From Episyrphus balteatus (taxonomy: Eukaryota; Arthropoda; Insecta; Diptera; Syrphidae): DNA of 64,000 nt. The first letter of the stretch is position 1, and each line of letters begins with the position of its first letter. The notes under the pieces were generated by a model. It saw only the letters and a list, made by a program, of their open reading frames with translations, searched no databases and was not told where the DNA came from. The stretch covers positions 26,221,322-26,285,321 of the forward strand of contig NC_079137.1 of NCBI RefSeq assembly GCF_945859705.1, given 5' to 3'. Below are positions 1-11,900 of this stretch, one piece after another. Made by a program: the position numbers and the translations under genes.

Positions 1-787
1 CATAAAACAAATCTGTCGTTAAGACCCATATTTTGCAGTTTTTTTAAAAGTATATTGTGGGTTAGTTTGTCAAATGCTTTGCTGAAGTCAGTGAAAATAC
101 AGTCAACTTGTTGTTTTTTTTTCAAACGCGTCAATACAGTATGTAGTAAACTGTAACAAATTTGTAATAGTGGATCTCTTGTTAACAAGGCCATGTTGGT
201 TGTCACATAAAACGGAGGAACAGTGAAAAGACAAAACATCACAAATAATAGATTCAAACATTTTGGGTATAGCAGATAGTTTAGCTATTGGCCTATAATT
301 TAGAATTAAATTTTTTTTTGCCTTTCTTATGAGTTGGAATAAGGAATGCATTTTTCCAAACAGTCGGGAATTTACAGTTAATTATAGATTGTTTAAAAAG
401 TAAAAACAACGGATACGACATATATATTGCACATCTTTTTAACATAAAAGAGGGAAACCCATCAGGACCAGGATTTAAACAATCGTCTAATTTTTTAATA
501 TACTCTAATATAGTTGCCTCAGAAATAGAGAAGTTAATATTACTTAGATGTGAAAACTCATCAACAGTAGAGGTATTATAAGTATCACAAGAAGAAGATT
601 TTTCAAAAGCAGACTGGAAATATTCGGCAAACATATTTGCAATGTCCTCTGGGTAATGACTTTCGGCATTTTGGTAGCTCATATTAGTTGGGTAACCATC
701 AGATTTTCTCTTACGATTTACATATTTCCAGTAATTTTGTGGATTAGATTTAAGATCATCTTCAGTTCTGAGTATGAAGTCCGAATA
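1..787 (-). pseudogene. LINE-1 fragment: reverse transcriptase, broken
   Basis: This is a non-LTR retrotransposon (LINE) reverse transcriptase read on the minus strand and running off the left edge. From 787 leftwards the frame shows a linker with NYWKYVNRKRKSDG, the motif NPGPDGFPSFML, a shift near 300-350, then NYRPIAKLSAIPKMFESI, and at 1-107 TDFSKAFDKLTHNILL, the first catalytic block (D in DFSKAFD). The order fits fingers to palm of CR1/Jockey-type LINEs. The YADD palm motif would lie beyond the window. The frame is broken, so no active enzyme can be made. The upstream part continues at 2213-2605 beyond palindrome J1. Family-level naming is uncertain. Confidence 0.8.
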
Positions 788-2212
788 ATAGACCAGTGCC
801 GATGCCTTCAAAAACATTAAAAAGTACAAAAAAATCATAGTAGGATGAAACCCATTGGAAAAGGAGGTGAATATGATGAAAATTAAAGGAAAAATAAATT
901 ACGGGCGAGCCGAGTTCGGGAAGTGGGTGGGTTGAGTTTTTAATGGTAAAAAATGGTATATCTCGATTTCCGGCAAAACTACAAGTCCTATAGAAAAAAG
1001 TTGTGTGACAAAGCTGTAGATATAAAAAAGATCTACAACTTTTGTATCAACAATTTTTTCACATAACCTCAAAATTTATGTGAAAAATTCAAAAAACCGA
1101 GTTTTTGGTTTTTTATTATTATCTTTTTCAAAAACAAAAATTTTTCTACGAAATTTGGTGAAAACTTACCTTATTATGTCCCAAATACACTGTAATTTAT
1201 TTGATTTAAAATATTAATTTGTTCACCTTATTTTGACTTAATACCAAAAAAACACCCTAATTTTCAATCGAAAATTCACGTGTCAAAATATCAGCTTTTT
1301 TCAAAAAGTCGGTGGGCATTTCGTTTGTTAAAATGTTTATTTTCTGATGGTGTAAAAAAATTTACATTAGTATACTATAGAACATGTTTTAGTAAAATGC
1401 AAAAAATGAAAAAAGCTAGAATTCGAAAAATTTTTTTTATCATTGTTTACAATTTTGGCCTATTTATTCAAATTTACACTCAAAAAACATAGGATTTCAT
1501 GTAATATTGATTAATGTTACGGTTTTTGAGTAATTTAAGTGTAAATTTTAATAAATAGTCCAAAATCTTAAATAATGATAAAAAAAATTTCGAATTCAAG
1601 GTTTTTGCTTTTACCGAGAACATGTACTATGGTATAGTAATGTAAATTTTGTTTACACTATTGGAAAGTAGAGATTTTAACGAACAAAATACCCATCGAT
1701 TTTTTGAAAAAAGCTGATATTTTGACACGTGAATTTTCGATTGAAAATAAGGGTGTTTTTTTGGTATTAAGTCAAAAAAAATTTAAAAAAAATAAATATT
1801 TTAAATCAAGTAAATTACAGTGTATTTGGGATATAATAAGGTAAGTTTTCACCAAGTTTCGTAGAAAAATTTTCGTTTTTGAAAAAGATAAAAATAAAAA
1901 ACCAAAAACTCGGTTTTTTGAATTTTTCACATAAATTTTGAGGTTATGTGAAATAATTGTTGATACAAAAGTTGTAGATCTTTTTATTACCTACAACTTT
2001 GTCATACAACTTTTTTCTATAGGACTTGTAGTTTTGCCGGAAATCGAGATATACCATTTTTTACCATTAAAAACTCAACCCACCCACTTCCCGAATTCGG
2101 CTCGCCCGTAATTTATTTTTCCTTTAATTTTCATCATATTCACCTAATTTTCCAATGGGTTTCATTCTACTATGATTTGTTTTGGTTTCAAAAATTATCG
2201 ACCCTGGTCTAT
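788..2212. mobile_element. Palindromic foldback element J1 inside LINE-1
   Basis: The left half (from TAGACCAG at 789) and the right half (ending CTGGTCTA near 2211) are reverse complements over about 690 bp each, with a short centre near 1500. Landmarks pair across the centre: ACGGGCGAGCCGAG near 901 with CTCGGCTCGCCCGT near 2098, and CACGTGTCAAAATATCAGC near 1277 with its complement near 1720. LINE-1 protein reads up to both edges, so J1 inserted into it. The duplication is short, probably TA. No transposase frame is visible. A second copy is at 53203-60656. Confidence 0.85.
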
Positions 2213-2605
2213 AAAGAATATTGGAGTAGTTAATAAATTCATCTTTAAGTCTAGTATATTCATTTTGAGCTTCAATACTCCAGGATCGATTTAACTTCAC
2301 CCACGCCTTGTTTCTTTTATTTTTAAGAGTTTTAATATGTTGATCAAACCACGGTGGAGTATTACTTAAATTTCGTATTTTTCGTAACGGAATGGTCTCT
2401 AAAAAACAATCAAACAAGATTTTATAAAAACGAAAGACCATTTCATCAAAACTAACATTCAAAAACAGGATATTCCAATTAATATCATCCAATAAGCGGA
2501 AGAGTTCAGAGAAATTACATTTTTTAAAGTTGAATTCATGCATATTCTTACAATGATAACTTACATTATTAATATTTAAGTTTAACGGTTGTTTTATTTT
2601 AAGAA
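2213..2605 (-). pseudogene. LINE-1 fragment upstream of the RT domain
   Basis: Minus-strand frame containing FSELFRLLDDINWN and then PPWFDQHIKTLKNKRNKAW, followed by the basic linker typical of the region between endonuclease and reverse transcriptase in LINE ORF2. The last residues before J1 (NYSNILY) join logically to the first LINE residues on the other side (YSDFILRTEDD). It is open for about 140 codons and is then lost near 2600, where other repeat sequence starts. The N-terminal endonuclease is absent, so this element was truncated before or after J1 landed. Confidence 0.75.
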
Positions 2606-2900
2606 AATGTTACACTTTTGCACTTTTACAACGATACAAGACCATTTACATCGAATCGTGAACTTTGTATATAAAATCTATAGTACTATCATGAAGTGCA
2701 ATTTTTTAGTTTGTTCGTTACCTGAGTGGTCGCGAGGGCGCTTAGATCGAATTAATAATGGGAGTAAGGAGATGAGATATACATTTCTGTTTGAAATTTG
2801 ACATATTTTTTAGTTCGTTCGCTAGCTTACTTTTTTGGTGGCGCTGTTTTTTTTCATGATAGTACTATAGATTTTATATACAAAGATCGTGAATACCCCT
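2606..2900. repeat. Right-end fragment of an F-family element (F0)
   Basis: It ends with GATCGTGAATACCCCT. Apart from an inserted element at 2663-2885 it is the reverse complement of the first ~100 bp of F1 (starting 3179; shared landmarks are the 'acttttgca' and 'aagacca' blocks). Only the terminal part of this F copy is present. Confidence 0.6.
2663..2885. mobile_element. 223-bp hAT-type MITE with 8-bp target duplication
   Basis: The terminal inverted repeat starts CTTTGTATATAAAATCTATA and its complement ends at 2885 (about 33 bp per arm). It is flanked by a perfect 8-bp direct repeat ATCGTGAA at 2655-2662 and 2886-2893. An 8-bp duplication is the hallmark of hAT insertions. The interior (223 bp in all) has no coding capacity. 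It interrupts F0, because ATCGTGAA is part of the F terminus. Confidence 0.9.
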
Positions 2901-2932
2901 TATAACGTATGATCGTAATCGTGTGCCCCAGC

Positions 2933-3686
2933 CTTAGAGGATATAGTATATGGAGTGCTTGTTCCTATACCTAATACATTGTAACGCCATATACATGGAT
3001 AGAGGGGTCGCTGCCTTCGTTTTTCTGTGCGATTCCGGTTCCGCAACTGTAAATAAACACGCTTGTTGATGACAGCCACCTAATGAAAATAAAATGTAAG
3101 CATGCACTCATCGAAAAGCTTAAAGAAACTAGAGCCCTCTATAAAAGCTTCACGGAACTAACAGCACAAGCACTCCATAGGGGTATTCACGATCCGATGC
3201 AACTGGTCTAGTATCATTGCAAAAGTGTATCTTACAACACTACAATAACAAAATATGGATTGAAATTTTACAATGGTCTTGCACTTTTGCTATACCCTAA
3301 CCCTAATGCAAAATAAAAATACAATGGAGTAAAATTATTTTTGACAGGTGGCAGCTCACCGTCGCGTCGCCCATGACAAACAGTTTTTCTTTTTTATTCC
3401 GTTTATAATGGTTGTCGCTACTCATGTCCCGTAATTTAGTTTCTTTTTTAATGTAAAATAATTAGTGAAAATTAATTAACCCGAACAAAACAAAGAATTA
3501 AATTATAAAAAATGGAAAAAAAGAAGAAGCAACGGTGGGGAAAAAAAACATCATTCATGCTTCAATATTTACTATAGATAAGAAGAGGGGCGTTCACGAT
3601 CTATTGTAAAAAAAATAAAATTTTACATTTTTACTAGGCCTGTTGCACCAGATCGTGAATACCCCTCATATATTATATCCTCTAAG
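2933..3686. mobile_element. A-family element, copy A1 (interrupted by F1)
   Basis: Left end CTTAGAGGATATAGTATATG; right end TATATCCTCTAAG at 3674-3686. F1 (3179-3666) is inserted in the right terminus. The left 8-bp flank is GCCCCAGC (2925-2932). The interior has an AATAAA-containing stretch and a block that stays open in one frame (ALIEKLKETRALYKSF), shared with A2 and A3. The 8-bp duplication of A3 suggests hAT-type mobilisation. No transposase is seen. Confidence 0.8.
3179..3666. mobile_element. F-family element F1 inserted in A1
   Basis: Terminal inverted repeats AGGGGTATTCACGATC at 3179 and GATCGTGAATACCCCT ending 3666. The A1 target reads ...CTCCAT before it and CATATATTATATCC after it, giving a 3-bp duplication CAT compared with the uninterrupted end of A3. 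A second internal copy of the terminus (GTTCACGATCTATTG near 3591) suggests a nested or duplicated end. No coding sequence. Confidence 0.75.
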
Positions 3687-3925
3687 TGCCTGGCTACACG
3701 GTGATTTTTCAATCGCCCATGCAGTGAGTTTGTAGGCAAAAGGGATGAGGAATGAAGGGGGAAGATGCTCACTAAGGGAACTGAATTTTCTGAGGGTATT
3801 GCTAGATTGTTCCTCTTTTTGACGTTCCTAGAAAATGTAAAAGTGGAACGTGATTGGGCACAAGAAAGTGTAGCCACGGCATGTGATTTTTCAATCGATT
3901 GAAAAATCACTGTGTAGCCAGGCAC
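3687..3925. mobile_element. C-family MITE, copy C1
   Basis: 239 bp with terminal inverted repeats TGCCTGGCTACAC...GTGTAGCCAGGCA and the inner palindrome TTTTTCAATCGATTGAAAAA. It is flanked by the 4-bp direct repeat TAAG (3683-3686 and 3926-3929), which is the terminal TAAG of A1. Orientation is opposite to C2. Non-coding: the frames across it recur in every copy and follow the repeat, not a gene. Confidence 0.9.
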
Positions 3926-3937
3926 TAAGAACCCAGC

Positions 3938-5377
3938 CTTAGAGGATATAATATATGGAGTGCTTGTTTCTATACCTAATACGTACATTGTAACGCCATA
4001 TGCATGGAAAGGGGTCGCTGCCTTCGTTTTTCAGTGCGAGTCCGGTTCCGCAGCTGTAAATAAACACGCTTGTTGACGACAGTCATCAAATGAAAATAAA
4101 ATGGAGGCACTCATCGAAAAACTTAAAGAAACTAGAGCCCTCTATAAAAGCTTCACGGAACTAACAGCACAAGCACTCCATATATTAGGTGTGTTTTTTA
4201 TTACCACCGGTCTTAACTGGACAAAAAAACGCCTCGGGGCTTAACCTGAAATCTTGGCAGCACTGTATATTAAATGTTCCGAAAACAGCAGACACAACAA
4301 AAATTTAGAGTTGTCATATTTTTCGCTTTCGTCATTTTCTTGTATTTTTCATGTATGTTTTACAAAGAGATACAAAAATGTATGCTAGCAAAACTATTTT
4401 AATACATTTTGTCCTTCCAAACGTGAGTTTTCACGTTTTTAAACAAATTCTAAACAATTTATGAAAAAATTAGTTTGGTAGCACAGATTTAAAACTCTTC
4501 AAAAAGTTAAGCCCAGAGAAATCTCCGGGATAAACAACTAAGCCCAAGGGGCTAAGGTGTTGTTGTATTTAACATGTAAATTGCTTAGCCCAGACTGCGT
4601 TTTTTTTGTCTAATTAATGTCGAATTCCTTTCAATTGAAAAATCGAATTTTCGGCGATCTCGAAGCGAATTTTTTCTGAAAATCATGTTCCATAGAAAAA
4701 AAATTCGCCTCAAACGAAGCAGAATTCGAATTTTTTTTAATCCTTCTTTTTTGAGAGATTTACACGGATTTGCACACACACTTGGAACATTTGACATTTC
4801 TCAAACGTCAAGCTGAAAGTTTTTTTTCATGTTGTTTGTTCATTTGAGAACACCAACTTCAAATAAAGAGTAAATTTCAATAGAATATCGTATTTTTATT
4901 GCGGAAAAATATAAAATAAATAAAAAAAAACAATGTGCGATCAAAATATATTTTTCCTGGCATAGTTCTTGTGAAAAAGTCAAATTACTGTGACTTTTCT
5001 TCTCGTAATTGTCGTCAGAAATTTTTTTCTCTGTAAAACCACAGCATACGGCCAAAATAATAATTTTCTACTTCATCTTCACTCAGATCTTAGTAATAAC
5101 TGCAATAAATAAATTTATATTACCGAAGAAAATAAACAAAATTATTGATCAAAGGAATCTCTGGTTTTATTTTGCAGAAATTGTTTTGGTTTCAGCTTGA
5201 CGTTCGTGTAAAAATTGTTGTCAAATGACACACATACAATCGCAAAAAGAATTCGGTCTGTTTTCATGTTCCTTTTTAACACCAAAAATTCGATTTTTTT
5301 GAGGCGATTCAAAAAATTGAAAGGAATTCGACATAAGACCGGTTGTAATAAAAAACACACCTATTATATCCTCTAAG
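3938..5377. mobile_element. A-family element, copy A2 (interrupted by B1)
   Basis: Starts CTTAGAGGATATAATATATG; ends TATATCCTCTAAG at 5377. Element B1 (4188-5361) sits in its right terminus. It contains an ATG (4101) opening MEALIEKLKETRALYKSF and continuing to B1, in the same frame kept open in A1 and A3. Flanks are AACCCAGC (3930-3937) on the left and, past C2, GCCCCAGC (5636-5643) on the right, near-identical 8-mers also found before A1. A1 and A2 therefore look like a tandem pair sharing one target. Confidence 0.8.
4188..5361. mobile_element. B-family inverted-repeat element B1
   Basis: Terminal repeats GGTGTGTTTTTTATTACC... and ...GGTTGTAATAAAAAACACACC. Flanking 5-bp duplication TATTA at 4183-4187 and 5362-5366; removing the element and one TATTA restores the A terminus seen uninterrupted at 51903-51921. 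A second inner inverted repeat (TGTCGAATTCCTTTCAATT near 4618, complement near 5317) shows a composite or nested build. A partial inverted copy of that inner part lies at 43188-43775. No protein of note. Confidence 0.85.
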
Positions 5378-5631
5378 TGCCTGGCTACACAGTGATTTTT
5401 CAATCGATTGAAAAATCACATGCGGTGGCTACACACTGTTGTGCCCAATCACGTTCCACTTTTACATTTTCTAGGAACAAACGTCAGAAAGATGAAAAAT
5501 TTAGCAATGGAATTGTACTACCCTCAGAAAATTCAGTTCCCTTCGTGAGCATCTTCCCCCTTCACTCCTCATCCCTCTTGCCTACAAACTCACTGCTTAG
5601 GCGATTGAAAAATCACCGTGTAGGCAGGCAC
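5378..5631. mobile_element. C-family MITE, copy C2
   Basis: 254 bp; termini TGCCTGGCTACAC and GTGTAGGCAGGCA; 4-bp duplication TAAG (5374-5377, 5632-5635) at the right terminus of A2. This is exactly the place where C1 sits in A1, but in opposite orientation. It ends 299 bp upstream of the IDH3A start codon. Confidence 0.9.
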
Positions 5632-5643
5632 TAAGGCCCCAGC

Positions 5644-5930
5644 ATTGGTGCCATTTTGTTTTGTTGTCAACTTTGCCAGTCGTGTAAATCCGGCAAGATT
5701 AACACCCCTGTCCAAAGCACGTGACAGCTACAAATTTTCAAATCACTACCAACTTCGCTTTACATTCAAAAGAAAAAGAACAAAAAAGACTTTGCTTGCG
5801 ATTGTTACCGTACCATACCGAATTACCGAAATTCCACTTCTGCCGGATTGGATCGTGAAATTCGAGATACATTTTCCCAAAATTTCGTAATAAATTCAAT
5901 TAAAAAAAAAACTCCATTTATCAACGTACA
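5644..5930 (+). promoter_or_regulatory. Putative IDH3A promoter / 5' UTR interval
   Basis: This is the only sequence between the TE cluster and the IDH3A start codon that I cannot assign to a repeat. It contains a palindromic E-box CACGTG (5719-5724, context GCACGTGAC). It is less AT-rich than the surroundings, as expected of an insect housekeeping promoter. The transcription start cannot be placed by eye. The nested TEs end at 5643, so any longer upstream control region has been displaced or replaced. Confidence 0.4.
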
Positions 5931-5957
5931 ATGGCTGCTCGTCTAATACAAAAAATT
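5931..5957 (+). CDS. IDH3A: IDH3A coding exon 1
   Basis: 27 nt, ATG GCT GCT ..., encoding MAARLIQKI, followed by donor GTAAGA. It is chosen as the start because it gives a basic presequence and joins in phase 0 to exon 2. Too short to stand out as a frame by itself. Confidence 0.85.
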
Positions 5958-8900
5958 GTAAGACTCAAATTTTCTGTGAAATAAAAACGGAAAAAAAAAT
6001 ACTCCTTCGCTGCGATTGTAATGTGAAAATCGATTTGATTAATCAAACAAACGCTCACTTTTTTTCTAATTGCTAGTCAGTTGTAATGAATTAATTACAT
6101 AAATTGCTTATCTCTGTTTTTCCTATTTATTTATAATAAATGTAGTTAAAGAGCCTAGGACTTAAGTCCATTGAAGGGGGGGACGTGGCCCAAACGGTGG
6201 TCAGTATTTGTTTTTTACATAATCTAAAAAATTGTTATTAGCGCAGTCTATGAATAATTAAAATTTATCAATTAGTTTCAAACAAATTTTCATTTTTAAT
6301 AAAAGTACAAGAAAAGAACATGTCCAAATAAAAATTGCAAAGAATTTTTTCTTAACCTCCATTCCTCGTTCAGTGGCACATTATGTAACCTCGTCTCTAC
6401 CACAAAATATTTATTTTTTGTTAGGTGTTCACTTCGCCATTGGATGTTATAAAAAAAATATATTTTTTTTCTTTCCAAAGATTACTGCTCCAACAACTGG
6501 ACGAGCCTACTCATCAGGCGCCAAGAAGGTCACACTTATTCCCGGTGATGGAATCGGCCCAGAAATCTCTGCCTCAGTGCAAAAGATTTTCGCTGCAGCT
6601 AATGTACCAATTGAATGGGAATCTGTCGATGTTACTCCAGTCAGAGTATGTTAACAGAAAGATTAAAATCAAATAGAAGAATTTAATATGTATTTTATTA
6701 TTTTTAAATTCAGGGACCTGATGGAATGTTCGGTATCCCACAAGCTGCCATCGATTCGGTAAACAAAAACAAAATTGGTCTTAAAGGACCATTGATGACT
6801 CCCATCGGTAAAGGACATCGTTCTTTGAATTTGGCTCTACGTAAAGAGTTCAATTTATATGCAAACGTACGCCCGTGTCGAAGTTTGGAAGGTTATAAAA
6901 CTTTATATGATGATGTAGACGTTGTGACTATTCGCGAGAACACCGAAGGTGAATACTCTGGTATTGAACACGAAATCATTGATGGTGTAGTACAAAGTAT
7001 CAAGCTTATCACCGAAGAAGCTTCTAGTCGTGTTGCAGAATTTGCTTTCCAATATGCAAGGGACAATGGCAGGAAGAAGGTCACCGTTGTGCATAAAGCC
7101 AACATCATGTAAGAAAAAATTTATGTTAATTGGCTTTAGGAAGGGTTTGTTTATGTGAAACTTCTCACTGGATTTTACTCCCTATTTTTGTCTTCAATTT
7201 TTATTTTTGTGATGGTATCGTTACGTAAGAGAAAACCTGGATTTTTTTATTTACAAATAATTGTCACCGACTACAATTATAACTGAATCCAAAATTGTAT
7301 AGTGTATTCGCGATAGTGTAGCTTCCAGATCTAAACCCTTCAGTACAGGCATGCGCAACAAGATAACACTAACATCTAAATGGACGTAGGCAAGCCGTGT
7401 TTTATTGGTAACTCAGTACTTAGCTCAGTAAAATTTTGCACGGGAAACAACAGCAAATGATTGCTAAGGATACAGAGAAATATTTTTCTAAACTTATACA
7501 TTTTTAACCCTTAAACAAAAAGGATAAATAAATATACAAAAGTAATCAATTGTTGTTGTTTACAGCATAAAATGTTTGCTCAGTAAAATACTGAGTACCA
7601 ATAAAACACTTCTGATATGTGGATTGATTAGACTGATTCAAAAAATATTGTTGGATTAGATGAAATAAAAATCCTGTAAAAGTTAATGCCACCATTTATG
7701 GATGGTAACTGTTAATAAAAGATAGGTAATTTTTATTAAGTTGATAATTGGCGTTATTTTTCCTTCTCACATAATTTTTTAAACGATGTTCTTCATTTTT
7801 TTGGTAAGTACGGCTTAAATAAAACATAAATAACTTATTTTCTACTATTTCTTGTCCCTAAGTTATGCATATATACAAGCTTTTTTTTCATGCTATTCGT
7901 ATCTGCATTTGGAGTTAACCTTCCGATTACAACAGGGGCTCAATTCTTTTTTCAAGAATTTTCTATTTTCTGTTTTTGTTAAATAAATAATTTTTATTAT
8001 AGGTACCTAAAAGTATTTTTTTTTTTGTTAAATTTAATCTCAGCACCCATATTAAATATGTTGTTATCGGAAGGTTAAAAAAACAACACGCACATGCCCA
8101 GAAATATCTTTATCTAGATATATTAATCTTTGTTCAATAAAAAAACTTGATTTCAAATTCATATAAGTAGCCTAAATTCACACTATTTCATAATTTATTA
8201 ACACTTAAAAACGAAATTTGGAAATATTTCACTGACCCGTTTTCAAAAAAAAAAAAAATTGAAATATTTTTACAAATCTAAAAATTTGTTTTTTTGAAAA
8301 CTTTCTAAAATTTTAGTACCTATTACTTAAACGCATTTGTGTTTTTTTGTTTTGTTTGTTGAAATCGGGCTAGTCGTTTACGAGATATTCAGAAACCTAA
8401 AAAAAGCGTTCTATGGCAGGCACCGTTAATAACGGAAAAAAGAATTCATTAGACTGATTCAAAAAAATTTTTTTTGTTCATAGTTACATAGCTATGTCGA
8501 AAATATTGTTGCAAATGATAAAAAAATCATGTAAAAGTTGCATATGTAAAAGATAGTGATTTTAAGTTTTATAACTTTATAGGCTAAATCATTTTTTTGT
8601 GTTAAATTGAATCCTCTACAAAGAAGGTAATCTTTTGATAAACCACAGCGTTTGGAGTTAATCCACTAAAAAATATAAAATACATTTTTTTCCAATTTTT
8701 TGACGAAATAAATAGGTTTTTTCAAATAATTTTGTAAAATTTTTCGAATTTTTTGAATTATAAGTTTTTTTTTGGTTTCGCAGGTCCTTTTATTTACTGT
8801 CAAATTCCTAATACTATCGTATTATAATTTTTCAATAAATTCAATTTTTTTGTTTCAACTAAAAATTAGTTTTATTAAATCGCGTCAGTTTTTTTTTAAT

Positions 8901-11900
8901 TTTATAAGAGGTCTTTTTGATACAAACACATAAAAATAAAATATATTTTTTATGTACGAATGCTTTGTGAATGGGTTTTTTATGGATATTCTGCGATAAA
9001 TTCGTGAACGAATTTATTTTACAGTTTTTTTAAATGTAATTCGTTGGTGAACACAAATTTTATTTTTAAAGAATTAAATATTGAATTAAATTTTATTGCT
9101 CTCGGAACCCTTAATCTAGGACTACATCGAATAACAAAGTCAAAAAAAGTATCAAAAGTAAACAAAAGTACTTTTTGTGTTTCTATGTAGTTCAGGCTTT
9201 AGAAATTCATTTTCGGACACAGAAAAATTAATTTCTAACTACGGCTCAACCAATACGGATCTCGAATATGGGTGTTTTCATAAACGTCGGAAATCTGCGT
9301 CGGTCCAATCGTCTTTCTGCTTTGCTGCATTAATGAACACACCAATTCTGCAGAATAATTGCAGGCCTGCGTTTGTACAATTTTCAGCAGTCACTGAGTG
9401 TTCATAAACGTCAGAAAAAAAATATAAAAAAATTACCATAGAATGAGTTTTGTTTAAGCGAAAAAAATTTCTTTTTCAGTTCCCGAAAATATTGTTTTAA
9501 ATAACACGAAAAATTTGTAAACCGTGTTACATTAGGGTGGGTAAAAAAAAATACTCTCTTCTAAAAAAAAAAAAATAATAAAAACACCGAGTAGTTCACA
9601 TTTAAAACAAATTATCTATGGAAAAAATATTTTTAATTAGGGTGTTCAAGAAAGTTTTTTTATGCGTTTGAAAAAAAATGATTTTTATTGCACAGAAAAT
9701 TTGTTAAGTGCGTTTTTGCTATAGTAATTTTAAATTCATGCCGAATTAATTAAATTGAATTTGGTTGAATTCCAAGCGTAAATGTTAAATACCTATACCA
9801 TTTTTCTGAGCCCCCTAATTCGAAAATACCTACCCCAATTTTACATTATATTTCATAAACCATGTTTTACAAACTTTCTTTGCAGTGAAAAATAATTTTT
9901 TTTTTGTAATTAATTTAAAAAAAAAAATTTGAACCACCCTAATGGAAAATTTTTTTTTCTTCGATAATTTGGTCAAAACAATATCCACGTTGATTTTTTT
10001 TGGATAATTCAAGCATTTGTAGAAGATAACATTTTTTAGAGCCACCCTAATAAGAAAAAAATTAATACAAACTCCTTTTTTCAAAAAACACGATTTCGAA
10101 ATTTTCTGTGTCATTAAAATTTAAATTTTTTGAAAAATGAAAAAAGAAACATTTTTTGCACCACCCTAATAATAAGTTTGCTTTTCATTTTTTTTTAACA
10201 ATATTTACATTTATTAACAAAAAAAAAAATCGAATCAAGAGTCAAATAAATTTCTTTTTGAGTTCTGCAGCAATAAAATTTTGGCTGCGCAATCTGCCCG
10301 ATGTTGACGACATACTGACGTTTATGAACAGCAAAACTGCAGTTGGACTAAGTTAGTCCGATCGCAGATCTGAGTTTATGAACACGACTAACGCAGGCCT
10401 AAGTTAGGCAGACGTTTATGAAAACACCCTATCTTTTGATGAAAAATCATGGACAACACTAATTTTAGTAAAGCAATATTAAACTTTGACATTATTTGCA
10501 CATTATAACCAATTATGGGCTACGAGCTCCCATTAGGCACCACAGAAAATGCATAAATAGAATTTAACATTGGAAATGCACTTGCAATATGCAAAATCGC
10601 GAAAGATATTGCAAAATTTGCCAAATTTGGATGAGAATATTTTTAAAATATCGTAAACTAGTGATTAAATGAAAAAATAAGACAGGTGAGACCCAAATCA
10701 AGAGCAGAGAAAAAAATAATTTAAGACCTAGCTGCAATTTCCTTCACTTTGCCGCTAAAATCGGTCAAAAACGTGGTTTTAGTGCGATGGTAATGTGTTG
10801 GTTTGTTCCATTACGGAAGTTATAAAATCTGCGCATCATTTAAAAAGCCTCAAAATGCAAAATGACAGCATTTTTGTTAAATATAATGGACCTAAAGGAT
10901 CTTTTATGCAAGTACAACAAACAGAACTTCGAATAGATTTTATATTTTTGATAATTGTGAAAATTTCTGAATCATTAATATAAAGTTACTAGATTGATTT
11001 ATTTATAATTTGAACAAGTAAATTATGCAAAGTGTTTTTTTTTTAAATACGAATGTTAAATAATTCTACACTCCTCCTCATTCGTATGAATTCCACATTT
11101 ACTTCTCAACTCTTCGATTCGTCCAGGTCCTAATGGTTTTGTTAACATGTCGGCTAACATTTCATTTGATGGACAGTATTTCCATGTTACAATGTTCTTC
11201 ACAGTGTAGTCTTTAACGAAATGAAATTTTGTGTGGATGTGTTTTGAACGATTGCTGAGCTTCTCTTCTTGAATAAGTTTTAAACAACTTTGGTTGTCTT
11301 AGAAGATAATTGTAGGCTTACTATGTTCTGAATTTAAATCGCTTAAAATGTTTCTCAGCCATGTTCAGAGAGAGCAATAAACTCAGCTTCTGTTGTTGAA
11401 AGTGAAACACAGCTCTGCTTTCTACAGCTCCAACTAACAGCTCCTCCGTTCACAAAAAATATGTACCCAATATCTGGTCTGGTGTTGACAGCAATATAAA
11501 GTAGACATCCTACTAATTGTTGGTATTGCTTGTTGTCTAATAAAAGATTTGAATTGCTGGTATTCTTTTCGTATCCGGGTTCTAGGGGAAATTTTGAAAT
11601 ACTGGAATCTTGTAAACCAAAGTCTTTCCCAATTCTTTCGATATACTGCTTTTGTCTGATGATGTAGTTTGATGAATTGTCTTTTGAAACTTCAATTCCT
11701 AAATATTGATGAATTTCGCCAAGATTACTTATTTTGAAATGCTTTTGAAGTAAATTCTCAACGTCTTTGATGTTTTTTTCATTGGAGCTGGCAACCAAAA
11801 TGTCATCTACATAAATTAGTAAGTAACACTGTTCTTTACTATACAAGCACTTGTCAGCTTTGCTTTGTTTGAAACCACCATCCGTGAGAACCTTATGGAT

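Noticed and set aside
1280..1492. 70-codon ORF in J1
   Set aside because: Sits in the palindrome centre, is low-complexity and has no counterpart in J2.
3294..3305. CCCTAACCCTAA, telomere-like
   Set aside because: Only two units, of vertebrate type, in AT-rich repeat sequence; chance is sufficient.
5377..5634. 85-codon + strand ORF, also seen at 43955-44236 and (minus) 3623-3988
   Set aside because: All lie in copies of the non-coding C element and follow the repeat, with no codon-level constraint or family match.
6893..7108. Minus-strand ORFs opposite IDH3A exon 3 and opposite exon 6 (17194-17415)
   Set aside because: Shadows of a conserved coding exon on the other strand.
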